From Apus apus (Eukaryota; Chordata; Aves; Apodiformes; Apodidae), in assembly GCF_020740795.1 (NCBI RefSeq), contig NC_067282.1, positions 135,031,132 to 135,095,131 of the forward strand: a DNA stretch of 64,000 bases, written 5' to 3'. Made by a program: the position numbers and the translations under genes. Shown here piece by piece: positions 1-12,715 of this stretch (positions are counted from its first letter, which is position 1; every line of letters starts with the position of its first letter). Under the pieces are notes generated by a model. It was not told the DNA's origin. It did no database searches and was given only the letters and a program-made list of their open reading frames with translations.

Positions 1-1140
1 AGATGAAGTATTATCAAGTAACATAAACACTTATTTCCATGGTAAAACGCTAGCACAAGCCTTCCTTTTTGGGCTGTATATCAGGCAGAAGTGGGTTCAC
101 TTGGTTTATAAATAAAACATGCTCCCAGCCCCACTGTGCTGGGGACTGGGCTCCCACTCCTGTTGTGCTCAGCCTGCTTTAGTCCCTTTCTCTCCAGAGA
201 TGAGGTTTGCTGGGCTTTCTGGTGAGGTGGTTTGTCTGATTTTCTCTTTTAACCCTCTGGCCATCAAATTGCTTTCCTTGGTCAAAAGCTCACTTAATGA
301 GAGACAAGTAATTTGTTTTTTAGAACTGGCATTGCAAGTGCTGACTGGGAGCAGAGGAGGGCCAGGTCACCTTGGGGAGGGGTCAGGCTGCATCTGGGAC
401 ATTTCCCCTTGAAATCCCCCCAACCTGTTCTAGCTCAGTCAGCTGGGGCGGTGGCCTCCATGAAAGTAATATCAATGCAACAACATCATCAGGAAGCTTG
501 AAGCCAGCACGTGCCCAGAGGAGCAGGAGACACAGTAGCTACACCAAGGGTATGCAGGTCTCAACCTGTTGGGGGGTGTTGATGTGTGGGTGCTGCTCAC
601 TCACAGCAGCAACTTGCTGAGAAGGTTGTTAGTGTGAATATGCAAAGTTCATGTCAGAGAGATGTTAGCATTGGCCTGTCTGTAGCTAATCGGGGTCTCC
701 CTGAGAACAGAAAGGGCTGAGAACAGAGGGTTGGATGGTCCCACATGCTTCCCCAACCAGCCAGCATAAGGGGATCTTCCTCTGACCCTTGCTGGAACTG
801 AGCCGTTTGTTCACCCACTCCAGCTGCTGCAGCCCCTAGGAGATGCCTGAATGGTTGTGGGAGTCTCCACATCTGCAAGGAAAGCCAAGAACACACCACG
901 GGGCTTTGATCTCCTGAAATCTGGAACATGAAGTTGCACGGGGCAGCACTGGATCAGCAGTGGTCCAGCTGGGTTGTTTCTCTGCAGTGATGCTATGGGA
1001 AGGCAACACGGTGCCAGCCTGAAGGGTATCAGCCAGGGGCAGGTTGGACAGACCTGATTTCTGAGCTCAGCTAACAGCCCAGAAAAATAAACTGCACTCT
1101 ACAAAAAGAAAGAGCAACATCTCACCTGTTGTCAGGGAAT

Positions 1141-1192
1141 AACAGTAACAACAACAATAACAATAATAATAATACGACAATGATGATGATGC
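1141..1192. repeat. Degenerate AAC/AAT trinucleotide microsatellite
   Basis: About 50 bases of ACA, ATA and ATG triplets (TAACAACAACAATAACAATA, then AATAATAAT and GATGATGATG). The repeat is imperfect. On the minus strand it translates as a poly-Leu/Ile run, which explains an open frame there. Confidence 0.85.
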
Positions 1193-4004
1193 TAGCGGTG
1201 CCACAGATGTGCATCTTCAAGGAAAATAGTTCAGAAAAAACTGAGCACTGACCTAAAAGCCCTGTGTTTAGAGTGCTGCTCCCTGGCTTTGACGGTGCTT
1301 CCCAGCCGTGGTGTGTCCCCATAGCCCTGCTGCTCTAAGCTCATAATGAACATCAGGATCTTTGATTCAGGCAAGTTTTAAAGCACCAAGACTGAAACTG
1401 ACTCTTCTTGAACTGTCAAGAGCCACTCACCAGCTATTAGCACCACTGGAGGAACACACCAACCTTACTACAACCCAAAACACCAAGAACTGTGCACCTG
1501 TGCCAGGAGCTGGGGATGCCCAGAAATGCATTGAAGTAGGACATGAGAGCTTTATCCTCTCCTCTAGAAGCTCTGGGCAAGCACTAGAATCTCTGGGGAA
1601 AGCTACAGGAAGGGAAAAGCCTTGCTTTACTCTGCCCAGACAGAAACAATTCACCACCCCGAAATCACCACAGCTAAAAATAAATTTGCCTGCTAAAGTG
1701 CTGGTTTCCATTGGTGCCTGCAGTGCAATGGGGTCAGCAGATACCAGGGGTACAAGGACTCCTTGGGGTCACCATGGGACTGCTGGTGGCAGAGACAGGT
1801 TTGACGGTGAGGGTTTGACTCTCTCGGGGTAGTATCAAAGTCACTGTCCACTAATGCCAGACCTTTCAGCCTGAGAAACACTCATTCAAGCCTGGCCAGC
1901 TGGCTGGTCACCACGGCTGTGGCACACAAGGGCTTTTGCCAGGCAGATACCTGGTGTGTCCATACAGATTTGCTTTAATGCTTGTCCCCTGATGTGTCCC
2001 AGGCCCAGGTAGAAATTAAGCATTTAAGCAGTGCATGTGGGTGCATGCTTTGTCTCATAGATGCTCATAGGTCCAAGCTGCTAGGCTGTTTTTTTATCTC
2101 AGTTGTTCCTACACAATGAATGTTACATTCTGAGCTCTGGGTTCAGATGCTCCCTGTTGGAGGCAGGATTTGAGTCATGCCCTTTGGCTGCCGGCACCAT
2201 CCTGCTGTTGACAGCGGCTGTACACAAGGCTGGGCTGGTGGAAGGACCTCATCAGGGCTTCAGGGATCCTGGTGAAGATGGATGTATTGGGGAATCTCCC
2301 ATGACAGCCTCCCCCTCTCCCCTAAATAACCACACAGAGAAAATATCTCACCATTTTGCAGCAGTGCTTCCCCATAGCACAGCAGCCCCAGCTCCCAGCC
2401 CTGCTCCCAGTGCACACCAGAGCTCATCCCAGCCCCAGGGGATGCGGGCACAGGGGTAGTGGGGTGGGCAGGTGGTGTCATGGCCCCAGGGGTGGCAACT
2501 GGTGAGCAAGGACATCAGCAGGCTGAGCCACTAGCACCATGCCCATCTGCAGCCAGCAGAGATGAGAAGACTGTCAGGCAGCCACCAGCCACGCACCGGA
2601 GCTGCTCTCTGAAGTCAACCTGAATTAAAAACTAATGATAAGTTTTCTTTGATAGCTCATTTTTGATAGTGCAGCCAGAGAAAAACCAGCCACAAAGAGA
2701 ATTAATTTTTAAAAAAAATAATTAATCTGACTCCCTTTACTAGATGATTTCTGGGTATTTTCAGTTGTCTTTTTAATTTCTCTCTGCACGACATGAAGGA
2801 GAAGTCTTTGGCAAATAAAAAGTCCTGGATGAGGAAAGATGCAGGACTAAAAAAATCCCCAACATGCTGCTATGATCTTGTCAGTCAGCCTTGCTCTCCA
2901 TGGACAAAGAATGGTGCAAACAGGATTAGGCCCAAAGTACCTAGTTTAAAGACCAAGGCTGGCTTCTTCAGGTGGACTTGTGATGAAGGCAAGAAGCAGG
3001 ATGTGCTGGTGTGCTAGGGACCATATTTGGCACAGCACTTAACCAGCTGCATTTAGCATGTATTCACCAGAAATACGTCTGTCCAGCTGCTTCTCCTTTC
3101 CCACCTTGCCTTCTCTCCTTTTGAAGTTGAAACAACTTGAGGTTGCCAGCAGCAATCACAGTTTGTGGCCAGTTTTGGGGCTCATGCTGGCAAGAGGTAG
3201 GGCAGGGTATGGCAAATGTCTTACATGTAGATGGAGAAGTTTGCTGGCATGAAGGACAAGAAGTAGTGCCTTTGAAAAACCCTCTCCAAAGCTGATCACT
3301 TGCTCATGACAATCAAATAAATTGTTAATTTGCACGTGGTTATACTCACGTGTGCAAAGACAAAAGGAATGTGCCTAAGACAGAAGTGCTGGGTGTGTGC
3401 AAGTGTATGGTATGTCTTCTGATACACATGGTTGGCTTAATGGTGTCTTGTCTTCTGCTGTCAGCTACTCTGACTTCCTCTCCTCCCAGCTTTAGCACCT
3501 GGCTGACTGGAAGCTGCTAAATATGGGAATCCACACATCAGGCTGGCCACAAGTTGAAACAAAGCTCCGAGCAACTTTGTTCCCACCAGTTCAGGGTCTG
3601 CCGGTCTTCTCAGAAATGCAGCTTCCCTGAACAGAAAACTGCTTCTAGGATCCTATCCCAGCAGAACCAGGACCAAGGCATAGGCTGCTTCCCCAATAGC
3701 AGAAACCATGTGGAATAAAAAGGCTTTCCCTGAAGGCTGCACCCCTTACTAACCACAACTGAGTACGACTGGCAGTCGTCTGGTGTCTTCACCACAGAAC
3801 AAAGCAACACTCAGTGGAAGGCAGACTTGCCATTGACTTTCAGACAACACAACAGAGAGGAGTTTTAAAATGCTTGCTTGGAACATGTTAGTGACATAAT
3901 GACCAGGTTTTTAAAGATGAAATGACAAATGTTAGAGTCAAAAAGAAATCCAAACAATGTAAGAATGATCAGGCTGTGCCAACGACGGCTCCTTCAAGGG
4001 GGCA

Positions 4005-4064
4005 TCTGCCTGCACCAGAGGATCTGTCTGCTCCAGGGAATCTGCCTTTGCTGGGGAATCTGCC
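4005..4064. repeat. 18-bp tandem repeat, about 3.3 units
   Basis: Units start at 4005, 4023, 4041 and 4059 with core TCTGCCTGCTCCAGGGAA (variants in each copy). It sits directly left of the larger minisatellite and shares TCTGCCTGAGCTCTCC with it, so both may have grown from one motif. Confidence 0.75.
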
Positions 4065-4445
4065 TGAGCTCTCCAGGGCTCTCCGGGACTTTCCATCCAA
4101 GCAGACAAGCGAGATTTCTCCTCCACCAATTCTGCCTCAGCTCCCAATGGCTCTTCATGGCGCTCCAGGTCTTTCCATCCATGCAGACGAGCCAGAAGTC
4201 TCTTCCACCAATTCTGCTTGGGCTCTCTAGGACTCTCCAGGTCTTTCCATCCACCCAGAAAAGCCAGAAGTCTCTTCCACGAATTCTACTTGAGCTCTCC
4301 AGAGTTCTCCAGGGCCTTCCATTGATGCAGATGAGCCAGAAGTCTCTTCCACCAATTCTGCCTGAGCTCTCCAGGGCTCTTCATGGTGCTCCAGGGCTTT
4401 CCATACATGCAGCCGAGCGAGAAACCTCCTCCACCAATTCTGCCT
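4065..4445. repeat. Minisatellite with alternating 72- and 82-bp spacing, five units
   Basis: The anchor GCCAGAAGTCTCTTCCACCA and its variants start at 4109, 4191, 4263, 4335 and 4417, giving spacings of 82, 72, 72 and 82. The extra 10 bases are a TTCATGGYGC module inserted after the GGCTC segment in the first and last intervals. Units share the order CCACCAATTCTGCCTGAG, CTCTCCAGG, TTTCCATCCATGCAGA. It makes long open frames on both strands, which I treat as repeat by-products. Confidence 0.85.
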
Positions 4446-4734
4446 GAGCGGAGGCCAGCCTTCCTCGCCAATCTGTCCATTCTCCACCAAGACACATGGG
4501 CAACCACCCAGCTGATCTGTTGGGGCAGAGAGCTCAGCAGAAGAAGCCTCCATCATCTCCCCCTCTCACTCCTCCTGCCAGACCCTGCCGGGGACCTGGA
4601 ACTGGACTCACTTGGGGGGACTGCTCCTCTGCCCTTCCCCACGCAGCATGGCTACCAAGGCCACTCGGAGGTGCAGGAGCTGCTCTGGCAATGCCACGGG
4701 TATGGAAGGGCTGAGGGAACAGGAGAGCTGCCTC

Positions 4735-5010
4735 TCACCTCCTCCCGCCCCTGCGGCTGCTCCAGGAACGCACAGCAGCCCCACTTATGATGCGCCTGGA
4801 GCAAAGGCTCCTGGGAAGTGACCCGAGCAGCCAATGGGCTCCCACATGCAAATGAGCACCGGGACAGCTGGGCAGGGGCTGGGGTCTCCAACCTGCCCCT
4901 CCCTGCAGAGCCCTCTGCTCCCACCGCCCCGCGCTGGCTCCCGGGAACACGCATCTCCCACCGGCACCCCCTGCCCAGCACTTCCCGTGCCCCACGCCAG
5001 CTCCAGCCAC
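4735..5010. other. GC-rich, CpG-enriched patch with CCAAT box and octamer
   Basis: The patch has about 14 CpG dinucleotides in some 270 bases, against few in the AT-rich surroundings. AGCCAATGGG near 4829 and ATGCAAAT near 4847 are a CCAAT box and a perfect POU octamer 10-20 bases apart. It could be a small promoter or enhancer, or a decayed repeat. No TATA box or coding exon was identified. Confidence 0.4.
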
Positions 5011-5139
5011 CCTGCCTGGCTGGGGAAGGGCAGTGCCACAGACAGCTTCTACCAGAAGCACCCCAGGAACAGGCACAACAGAGGAACTCTCTGGTGGAGC
5101 CTCTGGTGCACGAAAAGGATGAAGCTCGAGCTCACGTTG

Positions 5140-5280
5140 AGAAACCACAGAATATGTGTCCATCTGGTGCTTGGTGACATGGTTTAGTCGTGGCCTTGGT
5201 AGTGCTGGGTTAACGGTTGGACTTGATGATCTTAAAGGTCTTTCCAAACCTAAACAATTCTTTGATTCTATGTTTCTATG
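5140..5280 (+). mobile_element. CR1 LINE, 3' tail fragment
   Basis: The segment matches the CR1 3' end as I know it: GACATGGTTTAGT, then GGTTGGACTTGATGATCTTA, then AGGTCTTTCCAA, ending in an imperfect ATTCTATG-type octamer run. Severe 5' truncation is normal for CR1. The left edge is estimated. Confidence 0.85.
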
Positions 5281-8200
5281 TTAGCCAGGTAGCTTTGGTT
5301 TCCTTATCTCCCTCATCCTTTCCTGCTCTTCACTTGGGATGGTGGTGTCCATCCTGAGTCTTGTGAGGAGGAGTGACCAGCTCTCCGTCTCCGCACTATC
5401 CATCATCGTCAATGCCTCAGTACAACGGTGTTTCCTATAGGGAAATAACTTGATTTCTGAGGCAGCTTCAAACAACTTGTCCTCCAAGATGGTGTTTCCA
5501 CAGCCCAGGGCCTAGTGATGACCAAGGATGTAGAACATGCAGCAACTATAGAAAATACAGCTGTCACACTGGGAGCAGAGTCCTATTAACTTTCACGTGG
5601 TAATTATACAGAGAAGTTGTGATACTGTGACATGCAGAGAATGGGGTGTTTGTTGCCTTTCTGGCAGCGGCATGCCAGGTGTCAGGGCTTGTGAGAGAGC
5701 TCTACAAAGCTGCTCATTTTAGTCTCATTTATATATTTTGTAAAAGCCCTTTTGGTGCAGAAAACAGTGATATTATCTTACTGAATTTTAATGTTACTTT
5801 GGAATGGAATGGATTTGTTTTGTCCTCGTGCTGTGGCCGCTTACCTGTGAGGGCTGGCAGCATGAACTCTGGAAGGCTTTTGCCACAGCAATGTTTGGGA
5901 GGTCATTCACAAGCCAAAGATAAGGCAAAAAAAGGAGATTTATTCAAACTTCAGTATAAAATATGGGGATGGGAATAAAATATAGGTCTGCTGATCCTCC
6001 TGCAAAGGTGGAAATGGTTTGTGATAATTCCACATCTTGCTTGTGTAGTTGTTTCGCAGCAGCGTGAAGAACACCACACAGATGAGGCTAACATCTGGGG
6101 GCTAGAGGCTGCTGCTGTTTGAAAGCCCAGTGAAGTAGCTCCTGTACTGAAAGGGAAAGGAATGAAGGAAGCAAGTTCCCTCTACGATCCATAACATGGA
6201 AAAAGGCAGACTCTGTCACCAGCCTGTGCCTTGCTCAGCAATATACACGTGTTCAGCACAGGGTGTTATGCAGATGACATGATGTTTCTATTCTGGGCAT
6301 GGTTATTAAATACAATATTAGCTTTACTGGAGGTCAGCTGTGGCTGCATTTTTTTTGTATGCACCAGTATAGCAGTTTTTTCAAAAGACAGAGGCTGATG
6401 AGGAAGGATTGAATTGGTAGGAAATATAGAAAGGAAAAGATCTTCCTAACTTCCTTTCCACTTCATCACAAAAAGTGTTGGATTATTGGATATAAAAGCT
6501 CAATCTAGTTATCAATAGCATAACCATCTTTCTGCTTCAGAGAGGGGGGGGAAACATGATTTGGGCAATTTCACTCACTCAAACAGTAATCTGAAATTTC
6601 CCTGCAGAACCAAACCTCTTTTGGTCTCAGTTCAGTTTATCCAGCCACAGAATGGCCATGAGAACCTCCAATCATTCCTACCCTCCAAAAAAAAATGCAG
6701 TGAGGAGTGTGCACATGAGCATGAACACCACCCCCCCAGCTTGTGCAGACTGGTGAGAGACTGCAGATGAAGAAGGATGTAAATGGCAATTGGCAGAGGA
6801 TGCAGCTTTGAAGAGGTGGGAAAATACATAGAAAAAAAAGACACCTTGGCAGGTGAAGCAGGGGAAGAACATGTTTCTTTGGAAGCTTTTGAAACAGAAG
6901 AACTAAATACCTCACTATGCCCCTCATTATTTTGAGAGGGTGAAGTGTCAAAAATCCACCCATCTGAAAAGTCTTCCATGACTGCTGCAGAAATCCAGTT
7001 CAGACACTAAAGATGATGAAATTTGGTTTGCTTTACAGTTGCTTTTTATTGTTCCATTAATTAAGGGGATAATTTTCATGGCAGAAGAGCAAGAGTCTGT
7101 GAACTACATTTGTAGGCGATTAAAGGTTGAAATGTAGAAAGAATTTGAGAGTACAATTTGGTACTGGTGAACACAATCCATGTAATAGAGAAAAAACCCC
7201 AAAAAGACAGAAATTCTGATTTCGTATTAGGCTTGAGGAGGTTGATGTTAAGTGTCTGGGCTGGCAGTAGCTTAAATGAGTAAGCTGTTGAGGATCAAGG
7301 CAAAAGGAAATGAAGGAGGTCGTAGACTGGGCTGTGTTTGGAGAAGTGTGTTTCTATCTTGCAGCTTGCAGTTTTGCTCCCCAAGCATTCAGGTCAGGCA
7401 CCAGATCGAGTGGCTCCCAACTACAGGCACAAGCCTGAACCTTGTGAGTGACAAGTCGTGCTCTGGGGACCACAGACAGACTGCTAGTCAGGAAAGCAGC
7501 TTCTGCACAATGATTGCACCATGGAGAAATCAGGGCTGCAGAAAAAATAGTCAGCTTTAATGATCAGTCAGCTATGTGTGTCGTCTCCCCCAGCTCCAGC
7601 AGAATTCCCTCCTTACCTCTGGCAATAATTGCAATGCTGTGTGCAGAAAGAAAGGTGACACCATCTCAAAAGAGACCATGAATGAGAAGCAGCAATGCTT
7701 GTTTCCCCTGCTCTGGAGCACCACAGTGACCAGCAGAGCTGGAACCAGGCCCTGAGTGAGCCTGGGGGTCCATGGCTCAGAAGCACGCAGGCAGCTTTCT
7801 GGAAGAAAGTAATTATTTCTGAAATAAAAGCACCAAAACCAAGCCTTTTAAGAAAATGCTTTTATTTTTTGTTGAGTTGGCATGTTCCAGCAGAAATATA
7901 TTTCCAATCAGCTAATTATTTTTCAGGCTGAACTTCTGCCAGCTATTCTAGAGAGAAATAGTTGAGATAACAGGCCTATGACCCTTCCGTGTATAATTAC
8001 CATGGCTTTCCTAACACTACAGGAAACAGACTCCAGTCAGGAAGAAAGAGGAGAACTTGCATGCCATTGTACACAAGTTTGTGTATTTCCAGCTCAAAGA
8101 GGTAAGCTAAGACTCTTTTCCCTCAGAGTGACAATTCTGGGTAACATTTCTTAGGTGCTGACAGGCCCTCTGTGGAAAAGGGCTTTTCTCCTGGTTGTAT

Positions 8201-11200
8201 TTGGATGTTTCCTTAGTTTCCAGGCCAGTTCACTGTCCAAACCACCAACCTAACTCTGAAGCAATCCCATCAGTTAAGGCAGTCCTTTCTCAAGCTTTCC
8301 AGCTAGCAAGAAAGAAGACAGTGTTTGTAGCATCCCACTACAGTCCTCCACTGCTCTCAGATGATGCTGGAGGATCCTGAAATCCTCTGCTACCTTAGAT
8401 GCAATCCACTGAAATGGCTTTCCACAGGACAAAGACATAAAAAGACAAAAATCAAACTCTTCAGATGGTGAAAATGAGTATTGCTCGACCAGGAAAGACA
8501 GAACACTTTTCACACACCAGCCACATGTATCATTTCACACGATTTACATAATTCTCACAGTCATACCTTTGGCTTCAATGGAGATGTGCCTACTGAAAGC
8601 AGGGTGTGTTTGCTTCTGAGTTCTCTTTGTAGGTAAAAACATGTTAGAAATGAACAGAGTATGAGAAGGGATGTGCCTGGCCAGTAGAGCTTCAACTGAA
8701 CATGAGCTTCTCACTCCCCAAATTACAGGTGCTGGCAGTAACTCTCTTTGACCTTCTTCCCCCACGCCCCAACACCCCCATGGCCACTTGAAAAGTGGAA
8801 GTGTTGACAAGCCTACATTCTCCAGGGTTGTGAAGACAAACTACTCAGGGAATGAAGGAGTGGGTGACTGTACTGTCATTCCCATTAAAAGTTCAACTTG
8901 CTACCTAAGTACACATGGAACATGTGAATAAAATATCTGGCGCTTTTCTATTATTACTCTTCTCACAAGTGGATGAATATATTAAAGTTTGTATTTCTAA
9001 GGCTCTGAGTGATTCTGCAAGGAACACTGCTTCAGGAGTGCAGCACAAATAAGACAGATCATCTGCACACATCTAAGTGACAATCATTTATGGAAGTTTT
9101 TTGTAAGAACTGTAAAGACCCCCCTTGGTTAATGACATTGTTCAATCTTCTTACATTTCTTCATAGATTCAGGGTAGAAGATATTCCCTTCCCCCTTTGC
9201 TGCTTGTTGCTAGAGGCATCCTGATAATCAGACTAATCTTGGGGCCAATTTTCAACTACTAACAGCTCGGTAAACTAAAATGCTCAGGCAATTTATTCTC
9301 TATATATTGTCAGCTAGGTAACACTTGATTTCTCATTCTATGACTGCATTTTATTGTTTTAAACTGAAATCCAGCATGTGTGTTTCCAACAGATTATCTC
9401 CATAATCACTTTCTTTTTGCTATGGAAATGATCTGCAAATTGTTCTTTGATATGAGCGAAGAGTTCACAAGGCCACACTGTACAAAAGCTCGAATCGTGC
9501 AATTATCATTTGTAAAGAGAAACTGTTATCAAAGTAACTGCAGGGGACACCTCCAGGACTCCTCTTAGAGTCAGGAAATTTGAAACATATATTTCTCTAA
9601 CATGAATTTCACTCCAAACCCTTCTGAATAATTCATGAGAACTGATTTAATGTCATAGTTAAGTCTGGCACTGAGGACGGAGATCGGGGGCTTCTGCTAC
9701 AGACGAAGGATTTCACCAGTTCCTTTGGGGTAGGGGGCACAAAGCTGGGGTCTCATGGCTAGGAGGGTTTTGATACCCAGGTGCCTTTGATTTGGGAAAA
9801 TCCCTTCCCTGTGATGGGCAGGCTCGCAGGGCAAGGCTGGGGTGGAGGTGAGCACCTTCCTTTCCTCTGGCTTTGGCTGCCTGCTGGGGAGGCAGGAAAG
9901 GAAAGGGGAGCAGGAGCCCCACATCCCCCCACCAGTGCTAGTGGCAATCCAAACCAGAGCCTCCACTTTCCTTAAGCATCAAATTATCCACACGGGTGGA
10001 TAACAGATGTTATCAGTTCTTCAAAGGAAGAAGGCACCTTGAGATGAGAAAACGCCATTTTGCTCTTCATTGACTAAGTGAGAGGAGCTATAAATTGCTG
10101 CAAAATGGTAGTTTGCAGAGCACTTAAAAGGAAGACCAGCAGTTTGGCATATGACCAATACTGAAAGAGTGAGTCTGGTTTTAACTCTCATCGTGTGTCT
10201 ACAGGCAGGCAAATTACCAGAAGCGATGCTCTTTGCTTGTACTTTTTACTTGTAAAAGTAATGGGGTCAGAGACAGCTGTGCCCTGAGGGTCTGCACCAG
10301 CAGCATGACTGATGCTGCCAAATTCCCTCTCTCCCAACCTAGGAAGAGTTAGAGAACTAAATCTATGGGGTACCCCCTTCCCCAGGCTCTGGGGACTTGT
10401 TGAGCAAAGCTGACTTCCATGAACTCAGGATTTCACCCCCCAGGGCTCTGGCATGCTACTGTGCTAAAGCCACCCAGGACTCACATTCCCGTTCTGTGTA
10501 GCCTGAAGACTAAATGCCATTTGATGTTGCTGGATTTTTTGGAAGAGCACACAGGGAAATGGCAAACAACCATTCTATAAGACTTATCAGCATTTAATCC
10601 CAAAGCACTTTTCTAATGACAACTGTTACTTCTTTTTATGGACAGCAAAACTAACGCACGTGTATTTTGACCAAGGTCAGAGAGTGGCAAAAACCTCAGG
10701 TTTTGTTAATTGCCAGAGGCCAGATTCCTCCCCGATAAGAACAGGGTGCTGATGCACAGAACCATGCTGTCGTGCTGCTGAACAGTGCTGAGCATAACTG
10801 TGTTTGGTTTTCATAATACAACAAGGCTAGGATGCTGTCATCGATAAATCAGATGTAAAACTGATGAGTTGCAATACAAAACCATGACAGGTTTATCCTT
10901 GGCAATCTCATTTTGCTGAAATTCAACAATCATGAATACTGGTTAATTATTTTCTCTGTATTATGCAAGATGTTATATTTAAATGGGAGTCATAGGTGGT
11001 TATTCTTTACAGATATTCAAAGGCCAAAAAGTTGTATTTAAGAGACTTGAGGAACTGGGGAAAGCACACAACTGTGATGTAAGAACTTGGTCCTAACATG
11101 TCTTGTTCTAAAGCCTCTGTATTTTTCAAATTTTCATCATTGTCTAATGCTACAGCTGACACCTACTGGGCAAATGAAGGTCTGGCACATCTGGCATTAC

Positions 11201-12271
11201 ACAGCCTTCTGAAATACTTGGTTATTTCTGGAATTGCTGACAAGAATGAACCCTCTTTACCCTTTGCAATAAGGTTTTGTTGCACCCCTCACACAGGCAG
11301 GCAATTGGTAACTGCTAAGAGGAAGGCCAGAAGGACAAACTCTCAACTCTCTGGAACCTACAAGATAAAAAGTGGCTCTCTTTCCAGAGGAGGGGATGCC
11401 TAAGTTGTCCTTCTGAGACTATTACTTTCACTGAAGTCTAAACAGTCCCTCTGTTTTCTAAGCTTTGCACAGAATCAGGAAGACCAGAACATGAAGGAAA
11501 ATACTGCTTACCTTTTTTTTTTTAACCACTGGTTAATTTTCTTTTGGTTTGCAGGGAACTATAATGATAACTTTGTTACACCACCTCATTACTAATCACT
11601 GTTAAACAATGAAATAGCACTGTGTAAAAGTTCATAAAATACAAGTGGCATAGTCAGAAAGGAAACACTGAAAATTCTCCCTTTGTGTTGGCTAATTATT
11701 CACATTGGGACTAATAATAGACTTTCAATGTATAAAAATGATATTAGGTATATTATTCAAGTAGTTGCTCTTACTGCTTTCTAGAGAAAGTGATATGAAG
11801 AGCCAATTTCTATCAACTCTAAATGCAAAAGAATGCAGCCCAAACATCAGGGGTACTCTTCTCAAAGTTAGTCTATATTCTGTATTATATGCTTGCTGAT
11901 TTAAGTCCACTGATGGAAATCCCAAGTATTTAGAGAAAAAAAACACCCAGAATATTATTGCTCCCCATTTGAACTTATAATAAGAAAAAAACTTCCACAC
12001 ACTTTGCATGTGCAGCTACAGTGATTAAATACACATATTAGATGTTTGCAAGCATAATTAGTTAGCTGTCTGCACGACTCAAATTACCCAGGAAACACTT
12101 TACTCTCCACTGTAATTGCAAACCTGATGTGCCACAACTGCCCCACACCTTTTTGTGTAAAATAAGACAGGATTTTATGGAAAAATAGTTTAGAAATTTT
12201 AGCATCTTAAAAACTGATTTAACCTTCATTAACTCAATAGGGAATTTTCTAACAAACTTGCATTCAAATTA

Positions 12272-12306
12272 AAAAAAAAGTAAAAAAAAAAAAAAAAAGA
12301 AGAAAG
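12272..12306. repeat. A-rich tract
   Basis: Two A runs (9 and 16 bases) separated by GT, about 400 bases downstream of the last secure ARHGAP8 exon. No retroposed body was recognised beside it. Confidence 0.8.
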
Positions 12307-12715
12307 CTGTACACTCACGAGTTGTCCAGAAGTTAGCTCTGCATGGTCCCAGAAAATAATGCCACATAGTAAGGTCTCCAGATCACCAAAGAAATTACAG
12401 ACTGGCATGTAGTGTCATGTTTTTTTTAACATAGTTTTTGTCAGCTGCTCTATTTTAAGAAGGGGATTCGCTTTGACCTATTAATCTTTGAATGTTCACA
12501 TACATATTTTCCGCTGTGTGATGAGGATATATGGGGCAGTGTGCTTCTCCCAACATCTTTGGTATTTGGAAAGCTATAGAAACTTTACTCTCACTGAAAG
12601 TTTCGTTCACAGGAGAGAGCCCTGAATATAAAGCTCCCACCAGCTGAAGCATGGAGATCCTTCCCTCGGGCAGGCACACGTCATTTGCCTTCCTGGGAAC
12701 ATTAAGGTAAGATCT

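Larger units (their letters stand above)
1..12715. other. 3' side of ARHGAP8: last intron, UTR or intergenic, no secure exon
   Basis: This is sequence downstream of the last secure exon in the gene's direction. It contains a trinucleotide microsatellite near 1141, a GC-rich block with tandem repeats at 4005-4445, a CpG-enriched patch at about 4735-5010 and a CR1 tail ending at 5280. No frame shows similarity I recognise. In mammals PHF21B is the next gene and converges on ARHGAP8, but I found no PHD-finger exon here. A phase-compatible but unproven terminal-exon candidate starts at 6984 (minus). Confidence 0.5.

Noticed and set aside
1362..1832. 156-codon plus-strand frame
   Set aside because: No domain, no splice context and no recognisable similarity; within the range expected by chance over 64 kb.
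3929..4447. 172-codon plus-strand frame with a repeated SQKSLPPILxELSRxLQ pattern
   Set aside because: It is the translation of the 72/82-bp minisatellite. The frame shifts at each 82-bp unit, and equally long frames occur on the opposite strand, so coding is not supported.
4735..5247. 170-codon minus-strand and 119-codon plus-strand frames in the GC-rich patch
   Set aside because: Overlapping long frames on both strands are expected in GC-rich sequence with few stops. No domain or splice context was recognised, and the right end runs into a CR1 tail.
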